Shown: in pieces, positions 1 to 12,871 of the stretch | Layout: every line of letters begins with the position of its first letter | Numbering within the stretch: the stretch's first letter is position 1 | NCBI GenBank assembly: GCA_039090855.1 | Contig: CM077005.1 | Coordinates: forward strand, 13,493,921-13,557,920 | Direction: 5' to 3' | Source: Macrothele yani | Taxonomy: Eukaryota; Arthropoda; Arachnida; Araneae; Macrothelidae | DNA length: 64,000 bases | Program-made: the position numbers and the translations under genes | Notes under the pieces: model-generated | Databases searched by the model: none | Told to the model about the DNA's origin: nothing | What the model saw: the letters and a program-made list of their open reading frames with translations, nothing else

Positions 1-172
1 AGCAACTCAATGGGCTATAAGCACTTGCCCGTCCCTAATTCAGGGAAAGGAGAGAGCCAGTGCCACAAAACAAACACAACATCCATGCCTCACCGGGATT
101 CAAACCCGGACCCCTTTCGGATGAATGATCAGAAGCCATTGCTTAGACCACTGCGCCACCGGAGCGGCTCTG
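1..172 (-). repeat. tRNA-derived SINE, copy 1 (cut by window edge)
   Basis: Read on the minus strand, the head resembles a tRNA gene. The A-box-like GGTGGCGCAGTGGTCTAAGC is at 141-160 and a B-box-like GGGTTTGAATCCC at 95-107. A tRNA-unrelated body follows with the shared words TAGGGACGGGCAA and TTGAGTTGCTC. The same body recurs at 838, 28564 and 32203. The 3' tail lies left of the window. Confidence 0.75.
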
Positions 173-813
173 TAAAAGTTCCAATCTCTTAACGTAACCT
201 ACTTACCTTTGTTATTTTTTATGTGTTTTACCCATTATCATGTTTTTGGTCATTTATTGAGCTAACATAAAAATAAAATGGATGATGACATTGAAAATCT
301 TATATGTTCTTTTCATTATTATCTTCCTTGAGGCCAGTAATCTTTCTTAGAAAGTGATACTGAATACAAATTTTTTCTTGTAAATAGTTTTCACGGAAGT
401 TATTTTTAGTTAAAAAAACTGACGTGTTATCAAAAATATCTCACCGAAAATAAAGTGAGAAACATTAAACAACCATTTCTTATAGAAGAATGTTCATGCA
501 AAAAGTATAAATAAATGAAGCAAAAAAAAAAAAAAAACTGGCAGGTCCATGGAATTTAGCTCAATTTTATGCCAAGTCGGAACAAAATGATTTTGATACA
601 AATGTTCTACTAGAGGTTAACATAAAAAAAGTCCGAGTTATGCAACGGCAACCATCTTGGAAAAATGGCAGATGGGCGATGCATTAGCATGGTTGTTTTT
701 TTTGTCCGAAACCATTCATTTTATGCACATGATGCAATAGACATTTTTGCAGACCATAAAATTACACATTAAACATCAAGAATTTTATAATTGGTTTTAT
801 TAGTTACATGAGT
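173..813. other. AT-rich DNA without recognised features
   Basis: Low-complexity AT-rich sequence with an A run near 523-537. I see no exon, RNA gene or repeat end here. Confidence 0.5.
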
Positions 814-819
814 GACAGT

Positions 820-1003
820 TTTTTTTTTTTTTTTTTTTAGGGAAGGTTTAATGACCACTGTGAGCAACTCAATAAGCTATACGCAGTTGCCCGTCCGTAA
901 TTTAGGGTCACTGGTTCCAGGGAAGGGAGAGAGCCAGTGCCGTAAGACAAATACAACAGCCATGCCTCACCGGGATTTGAACTCTGATGAATGATCAGAA
1001 GCC
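820..1003 (-). repeat. tRNA-derived SINE, copy 2 (5'-truncated, with target duplication)
   Basis: This is the same SINE body as copy 1. The poly(T) run at the left is the poly(A) tail of a minus-strand insert. The tRNA head is cut just past the B box. A 9-base direct repeat, GACAGTTTT, sits at 814-822 and 1004-1012, as expected for target-primed retroposition. Confidence 0.75.
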
Positions 1004-1012
1004 GACAGTTTT

Positions 1013-1629
1013 ATAAAAACAGGATAAATGAAAAATCAATACTTTTCACTTTTTTTTGTGCTTTACTCAGCTCCCGCTGCTCTTACGTAAATTTTGCAGA
1101 AATTCCACATAAAATGCAATCAAGAATGCTGAGATTAATGCAACAATAAAATACTTTCATCAAGAAAAAGTAAAAGATGCGACATCGTTCGTGGATAAGG
1201 CCTAAATTATAACCTGCCCCTTTAAATGTCATAGTTTTAACATTTCAATGTAAAGAAATCTTGTTCTTGTGTATGTTGTTCATTTTCATTATGCAGTGCT
1301 TTAGATAATCATTGCTTCTCATGTTACCTTTGCATCAATCTCAACACTCTTGGTCTCAATATAGATGTAATTTTTACAATATTCAAGATTTTTAAAAAAA
1401 TAGCGTGCACAATTTGCCTGTGAGCAAAAGGGGGCCAAGAGAAATGCAATAATAATAATAATAAAAAATAAATATTGATTTTTTTTTTGGTCTTATTTTT
1501 AGATTACTGTTATTCCTTGGGTTACTAATATTCCAACCCCAATGTTCTTGGTCTCATTTTTACACAGAATTTCTATTACATTTATTGTAAGGATCATGTG
1601 CAAAATTTACATAGGAGCCAAATAATATA
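1013..1629. other. AT-rich DNA without recognised features
   Basis: Contains short ATA/AAT microsatellite tracts near 1450. No coding signal or repeat end seen. Confidence 0.5.
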
Positions 1630-3011
1630 CACTGCTGGCTACCCAAAATGCAACACCAAGAAGGACACGAGATAGCAAAGCCAGATTTACTGGACACATA
1701 ACAGAAACACAGATGAAACGATTGAGCTTACAGGCCCGTGCGACTTGCGGAACACGCAGACATCAATAGTTTGTGTGGCCCCCCATGGCTGGCAATAACA
1801 GATGCTACACACCGCGGCATCGAACGAAAGAGGCTTTAGATGTCGGCTTGGGGTATGTCGATCCAGGCTGCTTCCACACGTTGCCACAGTTCATCAGGCA
1901 TAGCCGTGGGTGGTGCTTGCCGGGCCACTCTGTTGCCGATCAGCGACCAGACGTGTTCGATGGGCGACATATCGGGAGAACAGGAGGGCCACCGCAGCAG
2001 TGACACCTGGTGGGCCATGAAGAATTGTTGCACGATGCGTGTCGAGTGTGGGCGCGTATTGTCCTGTTGAAACGCGGGCGGGTCCTGCAGGTAAGGGAGG
2101 ACAACAATCTCCAAAACGTCGGAGATGTAGCGGTGGCTGTTGTGTGTACCGGCGATGCGTACCAGAGGGGTGCGGGTGTCATATCCAATTGCACTCCAAA
2201 CCATAATGCCAGGCGACGGACCGGTATGGCGATGCATAATGCAGGCGTCAGTCTATCGCCACGGTGCTGCCACACGCGCGTCCGACCATCGTGATGTTGC
2301 AGGCTGAAGCAGGATTCGTCGGAGAAGACAATGTCGTGCCATTCTGTATTCCAGGTGCAGCGTTCAACGGCCCACTGACACCGCACTCGCCGGTGGTGTA
2401 ACGTCAATGGTAATCGGAGCAATGGGCACCGTGAAAGAAGTCCCCGCTCCTGCAGACGACGTCGAACAGTACGTGCTGACACAGGTTGTTGCGCAACACA
2501 CCCTAATTCCTGCGCTAACGTTCTTCATGTGGCGCTGCGAGTTGTCAAAGCCCGCAGCACAAGATGCCGGTCCTCATTCGTTGGTGTGACGCGGTTGCGG
2601 CAATCGCTCACATCGGTCCATCCCTCCTGCACCCAGCGAATCCATACTCGCCTAACTGTGGCTGGATGTCGTCCCACATGGGCGCCAATGTCTCGGTACG
2701 ATAAACCGCTGTCGGGATAAGCCACTATTCGTCCTCTGTCGAACTCCGAAACGTGCTGGAATAACTGCTGTATTTTGCAACGAGGCATCAGGAAGCTTCC
2801 GACGCACAGGTCCGGCAGCACAACATACTTCCACCCCGCCTTCTCTGCACCCTTCTTATAGTGCTTCTCGGTGGCGTGCCGGACGCACATGATTTGCATA
2901 TGCCCTGCAATGCTAATCGTTTGCATGTCCTCTCGCGGGCAACGCATGCTGCAAATTTCAGGCCAATCTGATGCTTCCTTCTTGCTGTTGCATTTTGGGT
3001 GGCCAGCAGTG
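1630..3011 (-). mobile_element. Tc1-like transposon with both TIRs
   Basis: Imperfect TIRs of about 32 bases, starting CACTGCTGGC, bound a 1382-bp element. TA dinucleotides flank both ends. On the minus strand it encodes a Tc1-type transposase: an N-terminal helix-turn-helix (FDRGRIVAYPDSGLSYRDIG, MPRCKIQQ start near 2795), a second HTH, the first catalytic Asp in FSDESCF, the second in FQQDNTRPHS, and the third position in SPDMSPIEHVW. Lesions are few: a TGA near 2525 and one frameshift near 2237. GC content is visibly higher than the surrounding DNA, which suggests a recent arrival. Immobile without trans help. Confidence 0.9.
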
Positions 3012-3314
3012 TATATAAAGTGAAAAGTATTGATTTTTCATTGATCCCGTTTTTAAAAAACCGGCACTGCCAAATGTTATTAGTGTTGTTTTATGCCCTA
3101 CAAAGTCTGTTCCATCATGTGCAGAGAAAAATGTGGAAAGTCATGAAAAAGTGTGGCTCGTCCACTGTTTTTCTGAGATATTAGCCATAGCTTAACTCAG
3201 ATTTTTTGTATGTTAATCAGGGCCTCAAAGAGAACATTTGCACCAAAAATCATTTTTGTTCGAATTAGTTTCTGTTAAGCCTGATAAGAAAAAAATCAAC
3301 GTGTATAATTTTAA

Positions 3315-4734
3315 GTACCGTAATTTTCGGACTAAGAGCTACATTGGCGTAAGGGCCGCAGGTGAGAAATTTTGCAATCTTGGAAGCATAAGGGCCCGCA
3401 CCTGTGAAGTCACGGTGCTGCTCAGAAAACTAAATTATCTTCCTTATTTTCATGAATTAACTCACACCCAACGTGATTATATGTATACTTCAAAGGCTAA
3501 TCTGCAATTCGGTGTTGATCAGCTTTATGCACTTATTTTTTCATACTGGCAAAACATTTTTATTTATACATTTTTTATTAATCATGCTAATGATGTTATT
3601 TATTTGCCTTTATTAAATGCTCAAAACCATTTATGTAATCAATATAAATCACAGTTAATCTTAAGACTCCAGTTAGAATATCGCATTGCTCATAAAACCG
3701 CACAATTGTCTAAATTCCATTCAATGTGGATATCTGCTAGAGGTTGGTTCTCTGTTCAGCGCAATAGAATCCGTCTTAGAAGTAATTAACTTATAAATTA
3801 TCGCTTGTAATGCTTTCGATTAACGTTTTCTTTAATAATATGTTTCTTCTATGTTATGTTTTTGTTAGAATAAAGTTGCTTTACGCTTCCTTTTACCAGC
3901 TCCCTGGCATGTGTTCGCGGATCACGGAGCTCGCCGCCAACACTTCGAAACAGCGGTGCCACTTTCTCTCTTTCAAGTGGTTTGACCTACTTTCATTTAC
4001 TGCACACTGAGCTTTCGCGTTGAGCTATGCTTTTATATGAATGGGAAAGCTCTCCCTTCTTTTTTTCTTTTTGCGTTTCTGAAGATTTTATCTTCAGCCA
4101 AGTATTAAATTAATTACTCATTGTTAATATCAGATAATAATGCTACAGCGCTTATTAGTGAGAAAGCATTTCCAGCCAAAGCCTTCAATTTTCACTATCG
4201 TCAGTCAATAATAATAAAAAAAAAATCGAAGCAAAACTCAGGAGCACAGAGCCAAGAAAACACCTGTATTGCATGACATATTAACTGCATTGTTCATGTT
4301 TTTAAGCTTTTGCTCAGGGAAGTGCCCATCAAATCGGTCTCCACACACCAGTGAAAAAAAAACATTCCTTCCCTTGGTTGCATCGCACCTTCCTGCATGA
4401 TGTATGCTGCAGCCAACGAAAGAGATATCCTGGGCGCACTATCCACAGAAGCCTCGGACGTCACGCTACCCGTCTGTGTACTTTTGTCCCCATTCCATCC
4501 CCCATGCAAAGGGCATTTGAGCCAGGCATTCATTTCCTCCCCCACTTTTCCTCCTAAACCAACATCAGGACAGCGGAGTTATCATTTAAATAGAAGTGTC
4601 TAACGTATGAGTAGAGGGGGGGGGGGAGAGAAAGTCTTAATGAAAACAAATTCAGCATAAGGGCTGCACACCCGAAAAATTTCTCTTTTAGTAACGTAAG
4701 AGCAGCGGCTCTTAGCCCAAAAATTACGGTACTC
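3315..4734. mobile_element. TTAA-flanked DNA element, probably non-autonomous
   Basis: Two similar inverted ends, GTACCGTAATTTTCGG at the left and the complement of a GTACCGTAATTTTTGGG sequence at the right, extend for about 60 bases with gaps. TTAA lies outside each end (3311-3314 and 4735-4738), the target duplication of piggyBac and Kolobok superfamilies. The 1.4-kb interior has one open stretch ending at 3789 that matches no transposase I know, so superfamily assignment is tentative. Confidence 0.55.
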
Positions 4735-4738
4735 TTAA

Positions 4739-5224
4739 CAGCCAGTGCGAAAAGCCCAATGGTGACAACAGATTTGACCTACTTTAGTTTAAGAGAGGAA
4801 AACTTGCTTTTCAGTTTGAGGACAAACAGTAGCATGGTGTAACAGGTAAGTGGACAGTGAGGGAGAAAGCACCCATAAAAATAAAGCCAAAATCAGTCTG
4901 CCATCCCCTGGGGAAAAAGCTCTCATAAGCAAAATGGAATTCTTTGGCTCCAGAGTTCATCAACAACCACCTTGTGATGAGTACATATCATCACTGAGAG
5001 GGTTGTCTGTCTGTACGAGGTGATTACTTCCCCTTAAGACATTTCTAGGTTACATTCTTACATCTCACCTCGGTGACATTTACGGACGTGACCCTGTATG
5101 TGCAAACTCTTTACATGAACGTCTCTACCTGCTGTTATGTGTTTTCCTTTTTATTCCCGTGAAAGCCTTCCACACTTTAATTTTGGACACTAGTGTAGAT
5201 GCATCGTTCATTACAATGCTAGTT
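4739..5224. other. No recognised features
   Basis: Mixed-composition DNA between the TTAA element and a LINE 3' end. No exon or RNA signal seen. Confidence 0.4.
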
Positions 5225-5325
5225 CCATCAGTTGAACGTTTACTTGGCAGATGGTCTTTCTCTGAGGAACCAACCTCTGAATCTGAGAACAGCTTAACAA
5301 TATGTACGTATGTGTAGATACAGCT
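5225..5325 (+). repeat. LINE 3' terminal fragment, plus strand
   Basis: The words AACCTCTGAATCTGAGAACAGCTTAA followed by a TATGTACGTATGTG tail match the 3' ends of the LINE family seen at 36960-37025 (plus) and, inverted, at 7265, 8935, 26815 and 29710. An apparent minus-strand reading frame across it is a shadow. Confidence 0.6.
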
Positions 5326-7244
5326 CTCAAAATGATAAAAATAAATCCTTTCTTTCAGCATGCACAACTAATGTGAAACAAACTCTTACTATGTGTATAT
5401 GTTCATGGATTTCCAGTGTTTTCAAACTCTAATTCCCGCGCAAAGAACTTGAAAGGCTTTTTTAATTATAATTTTATAGCGTTTTTCGAAATGACATGAC
5501 TGAAGATTTCCAAATCCTTGCAAAACTTGGCAAGGGTTTGGAATGTGATACGAACCAGGAAGAAAAACAGGTCGGGTCAACACATTGCAGGTTTCAGTTT
5601 TAAAAGTACATATCAAGATGGGCACACAATTCAAAGATCACATTTTAATGTCTTGAAAGCACTTTCTTTTATTCACAATGTAGGTGTTCCAAATTACACA
5701 CATATATAAAAAAATAGTTTATAAAACATGTTCAAGAAGTAAATCATTGCGAGACAGACACTTTAGTTGAAGTGATTGCAGCTACTGTGATAGCAGAAAA
5801 TAAGATGAAATCGTGACAGAATACCTAATCATCTACCCATGTCATTAGCATCATGCTATGGTAGAAGCAAATCATTTGTTTCTCATATGCAATAAGCACA
5901 CAAATCTTCAAAAAAGATACGATAACTATTGTTATTTACAAGAGTATTCCTGGGTAACAACACACTAACATTTTAAATCTGCAATGAAGTAATAATGCTA
6001 AGAAAGAACCACAAAACTTGACAGCAATAACGGAGCTGAGTTTACACATTTACTAACAACAAAATTCAATACAATTCGATCTGCTAAAAGCTTTTTTTTT
6101 TTTTTTTTTTTGAACATAAAAAAGATTTTTTTTATGAGGAATCTCAGTACAGTATTAATATTTACAGCAAAACAAAATGACTATAAAAAAAAAAAAAAAA
6201 AGATCACATTTTTGTGAACAGTAACATTTTCAGAAAATCAAATCAGTGTAAAACAAAGTGACGGTCAGAGAAAAAAAAAATCTCACATTTTTATCAAATT
6301 TTTTCTTTAAAAAGTTTTGCACACTAATTACAAATACCCGATCACTTAAACGCATTTGTTCGACATAGATTTTACTTCCATAAAAAAAAAAAATATATAA
6401 AATGATGATGCTTAGCATGAACACAGATTTTGTGATGGAACACAAAATGATAAAAATGAAATCAAAGCATTGCAGCTAATTTACATTTGAATAATTTAAA
6501 ATGAAAGAACATGCCTTCATTCATTTGCAGCACATAAAAAAAAAAAAAAAAAACTCCTAAGTTATAAGCCTTAACCCATACAAAAGGTTTCTTCAAACTT
6601 TTTTTTTTTTTATTTGTAACCATGTAAAAAATTGTGGAACAAGCATATTAAATGCCAGGAGGTGATATAAAATTCACTGTGAGAATGAGTATGTATGTGC
6701 TTTGTCATATTAAAGTCACACATCAACTATCTTCTATCGATAAGCCTAAAGCTTCTTTTAATAATGTTGCTACTCCTGGACTGTCATCTTCCTCATTATC
6801 TGGAAAACAAAAAGTACAATTAACTATAAAGTTGGGGAAATATATACATCTCAAAAATGTGAATGCTATTTATTTCATTTAACAGGAAGAGAGAGAGAGG
6901 GGGGGGGGGGTAATTTCAGGACATCAACTCTCAGACTAAGTTACAAATATGGTGCTTAAATACTTTACCATCATAGTGCAAAAAAGAAAAAGAAAGAAAG
7001 TGAGTGAGTGTTGGTCTACAATAAGTTTTCTCGTTTTTACCTTATCATTGAATTTTAGTCTGCACGCACCATCATAATCATCAAAGTTTTCTCCAAACTA
7101 TTTTTTGTCTACTTCAAGATTTTCTGCCTCTTAACTTTTTGCTTTGTTGATCACTAACAACTGGCTTAAAAATTATTTCAATTCATCGTGTACTATGTCT
7201 ATCCTTTGGTTTTTACACTGACCCCATAGAATGTTACATTGAAG
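5326..7244. other. AT-rich DNA with homopolymer runs
   Basis: Many A or T runs (about 6091-6111, 6185-6201, 6537-6553, 6600-6611) and a G run at 6900-6910. I see no supported exon, RNA gene or transposon end. Confidence 0.5.
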
Positions 7245-7800
7245 TTTTCTCCCACATACATACATATGACTAAGCTGTTCTCTGAGATTCAGAGGTTAGC
7301 TCCAAAAAGAAATACACACTACAAGATAAAGTTTTAACTGATTATTTACTTACTGTTACTGCATCAAACTTTTCCATTTACAGCGATCTTGGCACTCAAC
7401 GCGGGCTTCACTGACATCCATCACAAGACCTATACTTCATGCACATAATCTTTTTCTCATGCAGACACTCCTGAATCTGATCCTCCCATGACTTCCTTGG
7501 CCTTCCTCTGCTGCCTTTCCTTCCTACCACTTGGGCCCACATTACAGCATATCCAAAAGCTTGAATAAGTTTTCATTAACTTTTCTTATTATACTCAACT
7601 GAGTCCCATCTGCATTACTAATTCTGTTCTGCCACTGAATCAAAATTCCTTCACCATTCTTATGTCAGTAATTTCTAACTTCCTAAAGAGTTGTCTACTT
7701 TCCGCTTAATTCTCAATGCTATAAAAGAAAGCAGGGTGAATGTACTGTACTGTATACACAGTCTGTTTTATTCTCTTGCCAATCTCTTCTTTATACATGA
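7245..7800 (-). mobile_element. LINE 3' fragment, minus strand
   Basis: The left part (CATACATATG, then AAGCTGTTCTCTGAGATTCA) is the inverted 3' end of the LINE family. The block around 7370-7560 matches, inverted, the 36760-36960 part of the plus-strand LINE, encoding the C-terminal stretch after the reverse transcriptase. It is 5'-truncated and has no open frame. Confidence 0.65.
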
Positions 7801-7804
7801 GATT

Positions 7805-8870
7805 GACAGAGAAAAAGGAAAGCTGAGCTTTTTAACCAGGTGAAAAAGTGTGAATATAACAGCAGCATGAGTAAGATGGAAATTTTCACTGTATAATTTA
7901 CTTAAATAGATATCAAACTGGGGAGCATCACTATATTCACAATACAAAATTACTGAATTTAAAATAAAATGATTTCAGAAAACATTGCTTCAAACACTTT
8001 TTTTTTTCTTATCTTGTACATCAGCTCAAGTTTTCTCCTGTGAGAAAGCCTTGCTTTCTTCTCAACAAGTTCTACAGCCCTGTTTGTCTTATGTTGACTC
8101 TGCAGTTGCATAGCACATCCATTGCCAATTTTTTATTTTTCTGCTGATATCTTCCTTTCCCATTTCTCCTGAAAGCTTCTTTCTTTTTTTATGTCCTCAG
8201 ATTTCAGCAAAGTTGGAATTAGAACTGAACTGCATACTTACCCTGTGTTTCAAAGTTTGTAGTTCACAATCTGTACAGTCCAATAGATTTCGATGCTCAT
8301 TCTTTTAGACTTGATGATTATGATTCCCCCACCATGCTGGAAGAGCTTTTAGCTCGAAAACAGTAAATGCTTTTAGCTCGAAAACAGTAATATGAAAGAT
8401 TTCACTATTTTAGATATATCCTGTACACCTTGGAGAGGATGAATTGCTTATGAACAAAATCCATGCATCAATTCTTACAAATTTTTTGTCATTTCTATTT
8501 TTGAAAAATTTCCCCTCAGTTATCAAGCTGAAAAAAAAAATTGCAACATTTCCAGTTGAAATATAAACATTTATGCGATAAAATGACATTTAATAATAAA
8601 ACAGAGGGAACATCCCGAGGAAAATTATGATTACAGAAGTAATCTTCACTCAGTCTAACTTTGGTTTTCGGAAATTGTAAGACTTTTTGTTAATTTATAC
8701 GTTCTTTAATTCCTCCATTTAAAGTCTATTTTGCACAAACCATATTCCATGCAAGAATTTATCTGTAGAACATCTCACTGCCCACATGAATTTCCCTTCA
8801 CTTTTGCATTGATCTCAAAAATGACTTAAATGATGACTCCCCCAAAAGGAATCTGCAGAAGAATTTCATG
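7805..8870. repeat. Unclassified interspersed repeat, copy A (related to 23495-24475)
   Basis: Several blocks align in order with 23495-24475: one near 7805-7970, one near 8490-8660 and one near 8790-8870. A roughly 400-base segment near 8000-8390 has no counterpart in the other copy. No coding frame. A 24-base tandem duplication (unit containing TTTTAGCTCGAAAACAGTAA) lies at about 8345-8392. Confidence 0.5.
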
Positions 8871-9477
8871 CCTGCTTTGCTAATTTTGTTTTATCAATAA
8901 CTAAGATGTAATTAATAAAAAAACATATGCATATATCATTAAGCTGTTATCTGAAATTCAGATGTCAGCTCCTCAAAGAAAAAACCTGCCAAATCAAAAT
9001 AACTGATAGTGTTAGATTTCATTTACTGTTGATGCATGAAATGTCTCCATTTACAGTGATTTTGGCAGAGCTTTGAAATCTATCACACATCACATAAAAG
9101 ACCTTTTGTACTTCACTAACATTTTCTTAAACCGGCATTTCTGAATCTGGTCCTCCCATGATTTCTTTGGACTCCCCTACCTTTCTTTCCTGCCACATGG
9201 GCTAAACAAATTCTCCTAATTAGCAAATCATTGCTTGCTCTTTCAACATGGCAAAAGCACTACAAAAAATATGTCTACACTCTAGTAACATTTTCCTTTA
9301 CATGTCAGCAACAAATTTTTGTTCTTCATATGAACAAGCCCCCCCCCCCCCATAAAAACCACTCCAGTACACAAACAGCTTGTGTGTCTTCTGCAGTACC
9401 CAAGTTTCACTAAAATACATCAAAGTAGGAAACAGTTACACTTTCATAGAAAACCATTGTAGACCTACAGAGTGCGG

Positions 9478-10606
9478 GCATTGATACATATTAATAAAAT
9501 CGCACCCTAAGTGAACAAATGATTTTTTATTTATTACTCTCTATGTAAATTAGCAGTTACGGGAATGCCATTGATCAGTCAATGTTTGAATATGACCCCT
9601 GTCAAATGGCGGCCCCACACATTCTTCTAAGCAGCGTTGGAAGGAGTCCATTATTCGTTGTAACATGTCGCCAGCGATATTGGTGATGGCAGCTCTGATA
9701 CAGCCCTTCAATTCCAATATAGTGGCACGTGTTTGGAAGACTTCTTGCTTGAGGTACCCCCATAAGAAAAAATCAGCACACGTTAGATCAGGGGACCGGG
9801 ACGGCCAAGGGATGTCACCATAACGAAAAATTAATCTCTGTGGAAAGGTCTGTCGTAAAAAATCCATGCATATGCGTCCATATCCACGTTTAGCATCTGT
9901 AGATAACATTCACTGGTGATAGTTACAGCGACACCCTCATCATCCTCGAAAAAATACAGCCCGATTATTCCAAAGGAAGTAAGTCCATACCAGACAGTGT
10001 GGAGTTACTTCCTTTGGAAGTAAGGGGCTTTATGTGCAGTTGACCTGGGTTTACATCACTCCAATAAAGAACATTTTGTTTATTCACCGAACTACATAAC
10101 TCAAAGTGTGCTTCACTGACATAATCAAGGGGTGTAACATCTGTGGATTTTCATGAAGGAGATTACACATGGTAGTGCAAAACTGTTTGCAAGCAACCAA
10201 ATCTTGAGGCTCAATTTCTTGCACAATTTGGAGCTTATAAAGGTGAAAATGGAGATTCTCATGCAATATTCTCCTAAATGAACGATTGGAAATGTGCAAA
10301 GCTGTAGAATGTCGCTGCGCAGAAATTTCAGGGCTACACAAGATTGCAGCACGAACATTTCCAATCAATTCCAGTGTCCACACAATGCTTTCGCTACCTC
10401 CTGGTTTACGATTACAAGCTAGTGATGTTAATCTAAAGGAACTTACCCACCTAGTAATGGTGCGACCATCTGGCACATTCCCATGATGTCCCACTTTGAA
10501 ATGTCGCCTGAATAGACGTTGTGTAGCAACTATAGAATTGTTATTCTTTAAATATGTTTCAACAGCAAAAGTGTGATGCTCAGCCGTCCAGCTCGCCAGG
10601 TTGAAC

Positions 10607-10643
<37 letters not shown>

Positions 10644-10744
10644 GCTCATTGACATAAGAACGCCACATTATTGGGCGTGCATTGATACACAACATCATTG
10701 TACGACATGTGGCAAATTTACCCTATGAATGCTGCTGCACCCTG
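9478..10744 (-). mobile_element. Mariner-like (IS630-Tc1-mariner) transposon
   Basis: TIRs CAGAGTGCGGGCATTGAT and CAGGGTGCAGCAGCATTCAT face each other, each next to TA. Minus-strand coding: an N-terminal HTH region (WTAEHHTFAVETYLKNN, VATQRLFRRHF, TITRWVSSFRLT) and a C-terminal DDE remnant (SPDLTCADFFLWGYLKQEV). The middle, which should hold the first two catalytic residues, is missing or scrambled around 9910-10080. A run of more than 30 A residues near 10607-10640 interrupts the start. Dead copy. Confidence 0.85.
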
Positions 10745-11009
10745 TATTTAAAAATCTATCAGTTTTGTGAAGTCATCTTAACACACCTGTGACTTTTAAA
10801 GCTGAAGTCATCAGCCTACTAATTTCACCACCTACTACATTTTCTTGGTCAAGCACGCTTCCTAATACATAAAATCATTCACCTGGTCTGCGTACCATTT
10901 AGACTGATCTTAATTCAATCCTAACAGCTCTTTTCTGAAAACCATGACCTGGAAATTTTCCTTATTTATTTTGTTTGAATTTCATATATGTACTTTGTTT
11001 ATCCTAGAC

Positions 11010-12835
11010 CAGGGCTCAAATTAATTTTTTTACGTAGATACACCTTGTGCACCTAAGTTTCTAAATTTGGGTGCAATTTTTTTTTCAGGTGCACACTTAA
11101 ATTTCTTTATATTAATGAACTAATGATAACTAAATTTATCGGATGTTTGTAACGAATAGAAATACATATTTAATATTAATGTTTTGTTTGGAGAAATTAT
11201 ACTTATATGAAGAATTTTTTATTCATCATCAGACATTGGTTGGCAATCAGAATCATCAGCTGTAGCCTTTTCAGTTCTTTCCCCATAAGGTTTAGTGTCC
11301 ACTCTTCTTTTTGCATTTTTCCCCCATTGCAGCACAGCATTTTCTGGACAAAAAGTATTTAATGTCTCTTCACTTAGATTGATACGAATTAAATCACTAA
11401 GTGTGTTTGGATGAAGGGAGCATCTCCAGTCAGTTTTCACACATACCATTAAAAAGAGCCCCCGCTTACACTCAGCTGTATTGATGGGAATTACAAGTCC
11501 AATTTGAATCAGACTGAGAATAGCTTTATATTTCCCATCATCATCTGATACAACTTTCTGCCACAGTCCTGGAATTTGGTTTCTATGGGTATTTTTTTGG
11601 TTTTCCCACAGGTCCTTCACATGTTTCTTTAACATTTTCCACTGGATCATCTCTTCAACTTTATTAAAGCCATTTTCTTCCAGTGGAATTTGAGAATGTG
11701 ACCATAAATTCTTAATTTTGTTGTTCCCATAGATTTCAGTTTGTTCACTGCTGGCCAATAACATGGCTCGAAGACTACAAATGCACACAAAAGTGGATCT
11801 TTAACAAAAGATTTAAATCTATCTTCAATCTGAGAACTGCACAGTTTGATTAGATGTTGTGCTTCTTTCAAGATTTGTTCCTTTGCCAAGTCTAATTCTT
11901 CAGCTACGGATGATACACACTTTTCTTGCAATTTATTTGCTAAAGTAGAACGAGCTGCTGTTAAGTGCTGACTTGCACCTTCTGACAGATTTACCTCCCG
12001 AAACATAATCTTCTCGGATACTATATGAACACCATTCTCTGTATCCCAGTCTGAAAACTTTGCAAGATTATTAATATCTGTTAAATGATTAAAATTGTTA
12101 AGAATAGCTTCAATTTTTGTGCAAGCATATTCTAAACTAGTAATCATTTGCTTAAACTACAAAGTAATTTTACTAATTTTGAAAAAAAGTTCAACAATAG
12201 TGCAAACTGTACGGATTTAATTTTTTTCAAAATGCTTGCTGCACGTTCTTTGTTTTTTGATGAGCCAGTTGATGCAAGAGATTCCAAATGGATAATAAAT
12301 GACTCATAGCACTTCAGCAAGACATCAATGAAACAATCATTGTGAGGTAACCAACAAACACTTCCTAACTGAACAGGTTTTAATTTTTTTTTTTCTAATG
12401 ACTCAGCAACTGTTTGTAACTCTGACCAGTTCTTAGAAGAATACTTATGTATTACAAATAAGTCATTCAAAGCAGACTCCGGTTGTGTGAAATATTTTGA
12501 ACTCCGCATTACACCTTTCACTGCTAGTTCCAGTCGATGTGCACAACGATGCATGCCAAGCAGATGACGCCGACTATCACAAAGTAGCTTGGTGTACTTT
12601 TGGCTCCGAAATTATTTGCAGCACCATCTAATGTACAAGCAATTAGTCTTGTTAGTCTCTTCTAAACTTAGGTTCAAACAATCTATCATAGCATTTTCCA
12701 ACGAATTCTTGATGCTTTTTGCATCAACATGTTGCACTTGCTGTATAGTTACAAATTTGGTGTCAGCTCTTCCCTTTTCAAGAAATCTAATATAAATTAT
12801 TTCTTCATTGCATTCACTGTGATCTGTGCTGCCAT

Positions 12836-12871
<36 letters not shown>

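Noticed and set aside
3238..3789. 183-codon plus-strand frame
   Set aside because: It starts outside the TTAA element, runs across its inverted end and shows no family motif. Probably chance in AT-rich DNA.
5125..5367. Minus-strand 80-codon frame with protein-like composition
   Set aside because: It overlaps the plus-strand LINE 3' terminus; the apparent peptide is a shadow of that repeat.
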